Assembly (NCBI GenBank): GCA_964615335.1
Contig: CAZTMT010000008.1
Location: forward strand, 62,001 to 126,000
Reading direction: 5' to 3'
Source of the DNA: HR10 sp964615335
Lineage (GTDB): Bacteria > Acidobacteriota > Blastocatellia > HR10
Length of the DNA stretch: 64,000 nt
This document shows, in pieces, positions 58,363 to 64,000 of this stretch (within the stretch, counting starts at the first letter, position 1; each line of letters opens with the position of its first letter). The notes under the pieces are model-generated. The model saw only the letters and a program-made list of their open reading frames with translations, searched no databases and was not told where the DNA came from. The position numbers and the translations under genes were made by a program.

Positions 58363-58556
58363 ATGCTGATCCCTCCGGAGACGACGCGGATGAGTTCGAC
58401 CTCATCGCCCGGATCGAGCATCTCGTCCTCGGTCACGATCTCTCCGTTTTTGACGACGACGACGGTCTCGGGCAAAAGGCCGAGTCGCTCCAGCAGCCGG
58501 CGCACGCTCAGGCGCTCGGTGAATTCGTACTCCTGCTGTCCGTATCGGACCTTCAT
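58359..58556 (-). CDS. ttuB: MoaD/ThiS-type sulfur carrier, TtuB-like
   Basis: 65 residues; beta-grasp fold (V-V-V-V-K-N-G-E-I-V, L-D-P-G-D-E-V-E-L-I). Sulfur carriers of this type normally end in Gly-Gly, which is adenylated and turned into a thiocarboxylate. Here Gly61-Gly62 is followed by three more residues, I-S-I, whose codons reach the ATGA overlap with ttuA. The tail would have to be removed before activation, or the family variant works differently. Confidence 0.88.
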   Translation of the reverse strand: MKVRYGQQEYEFTERLSVRRLLERLGLLPETVVVVKNGEIVTEDEMLDPGDEVELIRVVSGGISI

Positions 58557-58580
58557 GCCTTCACGTCCGGAGAAGCGCGT

Positions 58581-59285
58581 TCAGCGGACGCCTCCATGAA
58601 GCTCGACGTTATTGGCGACCAGGCGGAACTGACAGCCCAGAAATTCGACGGCCTTGCGCGTCAGGATCATGCGCTCGGTGAAGATCTCGAAGAATTCCAT
58701 GACGCTCCCGATCGAGGTATCCACCTCCAGCTCCAGCGCGATGATCTTCCGATCCGGATCTACGGTGAGCGTGCTGCGGGTGACCGAGTAGTTGATCCGA
58801 TCGTGGATGTCGAACTGTTTGGGATCGGTCAATCGGACGCGCGAGCGATGCACATCGGCCTTATCGGCGATGATGACGGCGGCGCTCACGGGGCTGACGG
58901 GGAGGCCGTCGGATTCATCGTGATGCCCGATGGCTGCCATGACGATGCCGATATGCCGCGGCGGCATCTTCAAAGCCGTCAGGATCTGCATGGCCATGAG
59001 CGCGCCCGATTGCGCGTGCACATTCCGATTGATGACGTTTCCGGCATCGTGCAGGAATCCGGCGATGGCCGCCAGCTCCGGCAAGGGAGGCTCGTACCCG
59101 AGCTTGTGCAGGATCTCGCGCGCCCATTTCCCCGTCTTCTTCGCGTGCCGAAGGCCATGCTCGGTGTAGCCGATGGCTTCCAGCACGGCATCGGCGGCCT
59201 CGACATAGGCTCGCGCCGTCTCATCCTGCAGCAGATCCTCGAGCGTCACGATCCGCTCGGCGGGTTCGATCACTTTGGTCGACAT
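58581..59285 (-). CDS. HD-domain phosphohydrolase
   Basis: 234 residues. HD fold with H-G-L-R-H-A, the metal motif F-L-H-D-A-G-N, G-H-H-D-E-S and D-K-A-D-V-H. It is close to HD proteins that cleave nucleotides or nucleotide second messengers; the substrate is unknown. It begins the operon that continues with ttuB (24-base gap) and ttuA, so a link with tRNA modification or sulfur supply is possible but unproven. Confidence 0.88.
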   Translation of the reverse strand: MSTKVIEPAERIVTLEDLLQDETARAYVEAADAVLEAIGYTEHGLRHAKKTGKWAREILHKLGYEPPLPELAAIAGFLHDAGNVINRNVHAQSGALMAMQILTALKMPPRHIGIVMAAIGHHDESDGLPVSPVSAAVIIADKADVHRSRVRLTDPKQFDIHDRINYSVTRSTLTVDPDRKIIALELEVDTSIGSVMEFFEIFTERMILTRKAVEFLGCQFRLVANNVELHGGVR

Positions 59286-59328
59286 GTTCGCACCTCAGCC
59301 TTCCGAAAATGTGTGGACGCACTCCTCA

Positions 59329-59358
59329 AATATACTTCGCCAGCTCGACAAAGAGCAA
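59329..59358 (-). promoter_or_regulatory. Promoter of the HD-ttuB-ttuA operon
   Basis: On the minus strand TTGCTC (59353-59358), 18-base spacer, TATATT (59329-59334). Confidence 0.5.
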
Positions 59359-59383
59359 ACGCCACGCGCCCGGACAGAGGGCT

Positions 59384-61870
59384 TCACTTCAGGACCTTTT
59401 CTTCCTGGGTGCAGAGGACATCCTCCAGCGCATTCAGGAGGACGCGCTCGGGCGGAGAGGCGAGCGTCACTTCGGTCTCCGTCGTGCTGTTTCCGCGCAG
59501 CGTCGCCACGCCCAGACGCACGAGCCTCCCCTTTCCGTAGTCCAGATAGACCGGAACGAGCATCTGGAAATCTTCGGACACGCGGCTCTGGGAGATCTGA
59601 AGCCACAGGCGATACTTCCCATCCGGGGTCGGGCGCGTTCGATAATGAAGCGTGTAATGAGGAATGTCGGTCCCGTAGACCCATTGGCGAAAGAACCAGT
59701 CCAGACGCCCATTTCCCTCCAGATCCATTTCCGGGGTCATGTGCTTCTCGACAAGACGCTGGAAGTCGCGAGTGGAAGCCGCGCCGTGGGCATAGGTGCG
59801 GACGAACTCCTGCATCAGGGCGATGAATCGGTCATCGCCCTGACCCAGAGGGGCGCGCGGATCGCGCAGCAGCATGCGCAGCATGTGGAGAACGAAAGCT
59901 CCCTTGGCGTAGGCCAGGCGCTCGTAAGCGCCGGAAGTTCGCCCCGTGTTCAAACGCACGCCGAGCACCAGTGGGCCGACCCGGTAGGGTTCCAGACTCG
60001 TGCGGTTCACTCCCAGAAGAGCCTTCTCGGTGATGAGCCGACGCTGACCGCGCCAGAAGTCCAGAAAGCGCCGGAGGCGTCGTTGCGGATCAGTATGGAA
60101 GGCGAATTGCAGATAGAGTGAGGCGGAGAAATCCGAAAAGCCTTCCGACATCCACTGATCGCGATAGCTCTTCCAGCTCACCAGATGTCCCCACCATTGA
60201 TGGGCGATCTCGTGCGGGCCGACCACGTCGGTGAATTCCGAGAAGCGCACGGGCAGGCCGAGAGCCCGCCGCTGCGTGCCGTCCAGAAAGGCTGTGTAGG
60301 GGAGATAGACGAGCATGGGCCAGCTCTGTCCGAAAAAGGCTGCCGGCTGCTGCGAGAGCGCAATGCGCCCATAGGGGTTCGACCCGAAATACCGGGTGAA
60401 GAGGCGCAGGGCATTGAGCCCTTCGATGAGCATATTCTCGGCCAGGCCACTTGTCGTCAGGTTCCCCAGAGGAAGATCCAGGCGAACGCCCTGCTGCTCC
60501 AGCCGCTCGGCCAGCAGTTGCACGCGGCGAATCTCATCGGGCTCGGTCGGATTCGTGTACACCTCCACGAGGAATCCTTCGTCTTTTCGCTGCTGACGCT
60601 GGAAGAGGCCGACGTTGAATCCGGCGACCGTCGTGGGCCATTCGCTCACCCAGCGAGATGTCCGCTCCGTCTGCTCTCGGAGGTGCCCGGTCCCGATGAC
60701 GGTGTGATCGCGTGGGATCGCGAACGTGATCTCGAACGTCGCGCGATCTCCGAAATCCATCTGCCAGTTGTTGGGATACCAGGTGGAGCGCGCCTCGGGC
60801 ACGAGGATGTAGTTTCCGGGACCGCTCGGACGCACGGCATCGCGGCCGCTGTACTGGAACGTCACGGTGCGGGGGACGCCGACCGGAAGCGGATCGGGGA
60901 AGATCACCGCCAGGGCATTCCCCTCCTCCTCCTCGGATTGCAGGAAGGGCAGGGGATTCTCTTTCTCATCCCAGGCGCGCGCCACGCGCAGTTTCGGAAA
61001 GAGAGCGAATCGAATGAAGCGCAAGTGAGGCTGCCGGGGGATGAAGGTGACCTCCGCCGTGACGCTCAGGCGCCCGCCGCGATCCAGTTCGACGCGCAGA
61101 CGATAGTTCGTGAGATCGTATTCGCGATGGTCCTCTTCTTCCGCCGCCGATTCCGCTTCGCCCGTTCGGTGAAAGAGCGCCCAGAGGCCTTCGGTCGTCT
61201 CCTCGTAGCTGGCCAGGCCGACCTCTTCGGCGCTGGGTAGCGAAGGAGCGAATCCCAGCGGATCAACGCCGAAGACGAGCCGGGGATGTCGCTTCCCTTT
61301 GAGGAAAGCGAGGAAGAATCCCTCGCGCTGTGGGGTGTAGAGATCGGCCAGCAGACGAAATTCGAGAGCATATTTGAGCCGGCGTCGCACGGTCTGTTGA
61401 TGCTCCCGAAAGCGATCCTGAAGAGATTCCGGCGGGGGGGCCTGGGTGATCGAGAGACGCCGGCGCAACTCGGCGGCCGTGCCGTCGGTGAAGTAGAAGA
61501 TGGCTTCTTGAAATGTCTCGCGCACCTCGCCCTGGCCGGCGAAGTGCGCGAGAAAACGCCGCTCCACATCGAGCGGAGGAGTGAGGGCGAACGTCCCCTC
61601 GCCCACAAAAAGAGCGCCGAGCGTGCGTCCCCCAACGGGAGCGAGCAGGTAGAACGTCCCGTGGTGGAACGTGAGACGTCCGGCATCGCGCTGTAGCTCC
61701 AGCTCCTGGACGCTCGCGCGTTCTTCCCCAAGGTGCATCTCGCGCAAGGCGAGATACAGGGGATCAGGGACCGATGTGTTCTGTGCGGCTTCCCCTCCCG
61801 GGGGAGGAGGTGGAAGCGCCAGGCTCAAGAGCAGGAGCGCGCGACAGAGTCTGGGCCTGAGACGACCCAC
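59384..61870 (-). CDS. Secreted M1-type zinc metallopeptidase
   Basis: 828 residues from GTG 61870. Signal peptide at 1-28 (hydrophobic L-L-L-L-S-L-A, then Pro-rich). Residues 30-240 form an N-terminal domain of unknown type. The M1 part has H-E-I-A-H-Q-W-W-G-H followed by W-M-S-E-G-F-S-D-F, that is HExxH-x18-E. The G-x-M-E-N exopeptidase motif of M1 aminopeptidases was not found; the segment before HExxH holds P-Y-T-A-F-L-D instead, so aminopeptidase activity is uncertain. It follows another metallopeptidase gene by 18 bases. Confidence 0.88.
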   Translation of the reverse strand: MGRLRPRLCRALLLLSLALPPPPPGGEAAQNTSVPDPLYLALREMHLGEERASVQELELQRDAGRLTFHHGTFYLLAPVGGRTLGALFVGEGTFALTPPLDVERRFLAHFAGQGEVRETFQEAIFYFTDGTAAELRRRLSITQAPPPESLQDRFREHQQTVRRRLKYALEFRLLADLYTPQREGFFLAFLKGKRHPRLVFGVDPLGFAPSLPSAEEVGLASYEETTEGLWALFHRTGEAESAAEEEDHREYDLTNYRLRVELDRGGRLSVTAEVTFIPRQPHLRFIRFALFPKLRVARAWDEKENPLPFLQSEEEEGNALAVIFPDPLPVGVPRTVTFQYSGRDAVRPSGPGNYILVPEARSTWYPNNWQMDFGDRATFEITFAIPRDHTVIGTGHLREQTERTSRWVSEWPTTVAGFNVGLFQRQQRKDEGFLVEVYTNPTEPDEIRRVQLLAERLEQQGVRLDLPLGNLTTSGLAENMLIEGLNALRLFTRYFGSNPYGRIALSQQPAAFFGQSWPMLVYLPYTAFLDGTQRRALGLPVRFSEFTDVVGPHEIAHQWWGHLVSWKSYRDQWMSEGFSDFSASLYLQFAFHTDPQRRLRRFLDFWRGQRRLITEKALLGVNRTSLEPYRVGPLVLGVRLNTGRTSGAYERLAYAKGAFVLHMLRMLLRDPRAPLGQGDDRFIALMQEFVRTYAHGAASTRDFQRLVEKHMTPEMDLEGNGRLDWFFRQWVYGTDIPHYTLHYRTRPTPDGKYRLWLQISQSRVSEDFQMLVPVYLDYGKGRLVRLGVATLRGNSTTETEVTLASPPERVLLNALEDVLCTQEEKVLK

Positions 61871-61888
61871 TTCTCCAACCTCACTTCT

Positions 61889-63295
61889 TCAGAAGGGCGA
61901 TCCGAACGCCATGAGCTGAGACGCCTTCCTCTCCGAGGGAGACCGCGCCGGAGCGTCTTTCCGGCTCATCCACAAAGCGCGACGCAGTCGAGGCCAGCGG
62001 TCTCTCCAGCGCGCGGGGAAACCTTCGACCAGCAGTACATCTTGTCCCCGGCGCTCGAGGAAGACGTCTCCCTCTTCCGTCTCCCAGAGACGCCAGGACG
62101 CGCCCGGTCCCGGAGGGACTTCGCGCGCTCTTCGATAGCGACGCTCCGTCCGGCGCACGTAGGCGTCGGCGAACTCACGCGCTTCGGCTTCATTCTCCCA
62201 TGTCGAGAGGTGAACGAGCAGAAGGTGTCCCTCGTGCCTGTCTTCGTAGAGGGCAAACTGATCCCCGTCCCATCCTTCGGCGGCTCGCCGAGCCGTTGCT
62301 TCATCCAGGTACTGCCCGAGAATGAGCCGGTATCCGAACTCTCCGTTGCGATCCCTCAGGAGCCTCCTCAGGGATCGGTCCAGGAGGGGACGAACCTCGG
62401 CCAGGCGAATCTGAACCGGGCGATCGCGCGAGAGGAATTTCTCCGGATGCAGGATCTGTTCCGTCGAATCCGGAGGATCTGCATAGGCTTGCGAGACGCG
62501 CGCCCAGGAGCCGTGCCGGACCAGATAGTGGACGAAAGCCGCTCCATAGACATAGGGGAAAAGCAGGCTCTCGCGCACAGCCTTCGGAGCGCTGAGAAGC
62601 ACGCGACTGCGTTCGTCTTCCATCGTCATGAGATGTTCGAAGACCGAGGCCAGAGGGATGGGAAGCGAGGCGAAATCCAGACCCTGAGGCTTCAGCATGT
62701 AGGTGAGCATCACACCCATGGCCTCGCCTTCGATGAGCGCGTGCACGGCCAGATCGCGATCGCTCTCTCCCTGGGGGCTCTTCTCGAAACGCCCGAGATC
62801 GAAATGTTGATCCTGCAGAGCGTGCGTAAGCTCATGCACCATGACCGCGCGCTGTTCTTCCAGCGTCAGCCAGTCGGCCAGATAGAGCGTCTTCGTCCGA
62901 GGGCGATAGTATCCGGCAACCTGCTCGGTCAGGATACCGAGCAGAAGCTCGCGATAGTTGAAGTCGCGGGGGACGAGGCCGAACATGATGAGGGCTTTAG
63001 TGGCCGCCTCGAATTCGCTCTCGGGGATCCTCCGGTTCATGTCTTCGCGCAGAGAGCGCTGGATCTCGGCGCGCGACTGGAGATCGGCGTTCACGGGACG
63101 CCGAATGGGCAAGCCGCGGAGACGGCTGACCTCGGCCAGAACATCCTGGACGAGAGTCAAGACGTTCGGGCGCGCTGTCTGACGCGGGAAGGGCTGAGGA
63201 AAAGACGCGCCGAGCGCCAGAATCAGGAGCGCGCATCCCCCCATCCGAGCGACTCTCGATCCCGGCTCCGCGCGAAGACGGTTTCGTTTTGACAT
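61889..63295 (-). CDS. Secreted zinc metallopeptidase (HExxH), substrate unknown
   Basis: 468 residues from ATG 63295 (AAGGAG 6 bases upstream). A signal peptide or N-terminal anchor spans about 15-32. The zinc motif is V-H-E-L-T-H-A-L-Q-D-Q-H-F-D, with a further acidic candidate ligand in H-A-L-I-E-G-E-A about 40 residues later, the pattern of a gluzincin-like family common in Acidobacteriota and Chloroflexi. The C-terminal 150 residues form an extra domain of beta/alpha character. It heads a two-gene operon with the M1-type peptidase. Confidence 0.82.
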   Translation of the reverse strand: MSKRNRLRAEPGSRVARMGGCALLILALGASFPQPFPRQTARPNVLTLVQDVLAEVSRLRGLPIRRPVNADLQSRAEIQRSLREDMNRRIPESEFEAATKALIMFGLVPRDFNYRELLLGILTEQVAGYYRPRTKTLYLADWLTLEEQRAVMVHELTHALQDQHFDLGRFEKSPQGESDRDLAVHALIEGEAMGVMLTYMLKPQGLDFASLPIPLASVFEHLMTMEDERSRVLLSAPKAVRESLLFPYVYGAAFVHYLVRHGSWARVSQAYADPPDSTEQILHPEKFLSRDRPVQIRLAEVRPLLDRSLRRLLRDRNGEFGYRLILGQYLDEATARRAAEGWDGDQFALYEDRHEGHLLLVHLSTWENEAEAREFADAYVRRTERRYRRAREVPPGPGASWRLWETEEGDVFLERRGQDVLLVEGFPARWRDRWPRLRRALWMSRKDAPARSPSERKASQLMAFGSPF

Positions 63296-63326
63296 CGTGG
63301 CTCCTTCCGCTCTACATTTCCTCTCG

Positions 63327-63355
63327 TTTGTAGCCGAAGTCGCAGGGCTTGTCAA
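63327..63355 (-). promoter_or_regulatory. Promoter of the metallopeptidase operon
   Basis: On the minus strand TTGACA (63350-63355), 17-base spacer, TACAAA (63327-63332). Confidence 0.65.
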
Positions 63356-63383
63356 ATCTTTATCCTCCGCAGGGGGAAGGAGT

Positions 63384-63800
63384 ATGAAGGAGAAAGAGCG
63401 CGATCCGGTGGAGGTGACGACGCGCGTGCGATATGCCGAGACGGATCAGATGGGCATCGCCTATTATGCGAATCATTTCGTGTGGTTCGAAGTCGGACGA
63501 AGCGAATTCTGTCGGCAGCGCGGTTTCGCCTATCGGCGGCTCGAGGAGGAATTCGGGCTCTATCTGGCCGTCGTGGAGGCGCGCTGTCGGTATTTGGCCC
63601 CGGCTCGATATGATGACGAGCTGGTCATTCGCACCTGGGTGGGAGAGTTGCGGAGACGTTCCCTGAGCTTCCGCTACGAGATCCTGCGGCGGCAGGACGG
63701 TCGAAAGCTCGCCGAAGGGGAGACGGTTCACGTCGTCGTGGATCGCCAGGGGCGAACGCGCACGCTCCCGGCTCTTTTCGTGGAACCGTTGAGTCGCTGA
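63384..63800 (+). CDS. YbgC/FadM-type acyl-CoA thioesterase
   Basis: 138 residues from ATG 63384, with a GGGGGAAGGAG run directly upstream; the frame is open further upstream but there it overlaps the divergent promoter. 4-hydroxybenzoyl-CoA thioesterase hot-dog fold: R-Y-A-E-T-D-Q-M-G-I-A-Y-Y-A-N-H-F-V-W-F-E with the catalytic Asp/Glu region. It hydrolyses short- or medium-chain acyl-CoA. Confidence 0.93.
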   Translation: MKEKERDPVEVTTRVRYAETDQMGIAYYANHFVWFEVGRSEFCRQRGFAYRRLEEEFGLYLAVVEARCRYLAPARYDDELVIRTWVGELRRRSLSFRYEILRRQDGRKLAEGETVHVVVDRQGRTRTLPALFVEPLSR

Positions 63801-63801
63801 G

Positions 63802-63817
63802 CCTCCGCACGCGGAGG
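63802..63817 (+). terminator. Weak hairpin after the thioesterase gene
   Basis: CCTCCG (63802-63807) and CGGAGG (63812-63817) form a 6-base stem with a CACG loop directly after the stop. No T-run follows. Confidence 0.35.
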
Positions 63818-63822
63818 TGTGC

Positions 63823-63851
63823 TTGACAACGGGACATAGGCGCCACATATT
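63823..63851 (+). promoter_or_regulatory. Promoter of the RodZ-like gene
   Basis: TTGACA (63823-63828), 17-base spacer, CATATT (63846-63851), 27 bases before ATG 63878. Confidence 0.75.
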
Positions 63852-63877
63852 TTAGGGGTGTCGGGGAGGGGGGGGAC

Positions 63878-64000
63878 ATGGAACGGATGACGCTCGGCCA
63901 GGAACTGAAACAGCGTCGCGAGGCTCGCGGGATCTCGCTGCAAGACATCTCCAATGCCACGCGCGTGGCCGTGCGTTTCCTCCGCGCGATTGAAGAGGAT
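63878..64000 (+). CDS. RodZ-type helix-turn-helix protein, N-terminal part (3' end outside window)
   Basis: 41 residues visible from ATG 63878 with a G-rich ribosome binding region; the frame runs off the window. T-L-G-Q-E-L-K-Q-R-R-E-A-R-G-I-S-L-Q-D-I-S and T-R-V-A-V-R-F-L-R-A-I-E-E-D is the typical start of the HTH_25 domain of RodZ and similar anchored cell-shape or regulatory proteins. Domains beyond the HTH cannot be seen. Confidence 0.75.
   Translation, partial: MERMTLGQELKQRREARGISLQDISNATRVAVRFLRAIEED

Noticed and set aside
1..64000. tRNA, rRNA, CRISPR array, insertion sequence or phage genes
   Set aside because: Intergenic stretches were scanned by eye for T-loop motifs, repeat-spacer patterns, terminal inverted repeats and transposase motifs; none was convincing. 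A covariance-model search could still find a missed RNA gene.

Overview
The window is GC-rich, densely coding bacterial chromosome with many 1-4 base start/stop overlaps. Oar-like TonB-dependent receptors at 1-1095 and 53778-57257 (carboxypeptidase-regulatory domain plus plug and barrel), an adjacent outer-membrane lipoprotein-sorting type protein, and a fadD-fadN-fadA-fadE beta-oxidation operon together suggest an Acidobacteriota-like organism. A TtuA/TtuB-type tRNA 2-thiolation pair hints at a warm habitat. Both points are inference; no rRNA or tRNA gene was found to anchor taxonomy.

Region 1 (1-12256). The 3' end of a TonB-dependent receptor and a LolA/RseB-like periplasmic protein lead into a compact operon (1939-10718) that looks like phosphonate or phosphonolipid biosynthesis: a PEP mutase-like/nucleotidyltransferase fusion, a phosphonopyruvate decarboxylase split in two subunits, a LicC-like cytidylyltransferase, a UPF0104 flippase-like membrane protein, a degenerate-nucleotidyltransferase/CDP-alcohol phosphotransferase fusion, an endonuclease/exonuclease/phosphatase (EEP) family phosphodiesterase and an aldehyde dehydrogenase. 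A B12-binding radical SAM protein follows. The mutase signature is altered at a key position and no aminotransferase is present, so the end product is not the obvious 2-aminoethylphosphonate. This is the strongest candidate for an undescribed system in the window.

Region 2 (12257-18682). A mercury-resistance-like cluster starts from a MerR-type promoter with a 20-base spacer: secreted HMA (MerP-like) protein, MerF-like protein, TauE/SafE permease, DedA protein with a cysteine cluster, and MerA. No MerR gene lies nearby. Between dedA and merA is a chimeric relic joining the 5' part of a glucoamylase-type gene to the 3' part of an RsbW-type kinase gene. An alkaline-phosphatase-superfamily membrane protein follows.

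Region 3 (18683-28674). The minus-strand fad operon, rlmN, a 34-residue membrane-protein gene with its own consensus promoter and terminator, rsmD, and an orphan C-terminal piece of an outer-membrane beta-barrel.

Region 4 (28806-48218). Housekeeping genes: gamma-carbonic anhydrase-hisS-aspS-mutL, a solitary groEL, an M20 amidohydrolase, tandem VTT membrane proteins, fabI, dienelactone hydrolase, an alkyltransferase-like protein, mgtE, a P-loop kinase, glgB, a YjbQ family protein, and a PocR-HisKA-REC protein that lacks a kinase ATPase domain.

Region 5 (48293-64000). A TPR protein, a soluble GAF-GAF-PAS histidine kinase divergent from a marR-CDGSH-yceI operon, a second Oar-like receptor, an HD-ttuB-ttuA operon, two secreted metallopeptidases, a YbgC-like thioesterase, and the start of a RodZ-type HTH gene cut by the window edge.

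Several genes (fabI, rsmD, possibly rlmN) have a -10 box 6-9 bases before the start codon, so leaderless transcription is likely. No CRISPR array, insertion sequence or tRNA was recognised.
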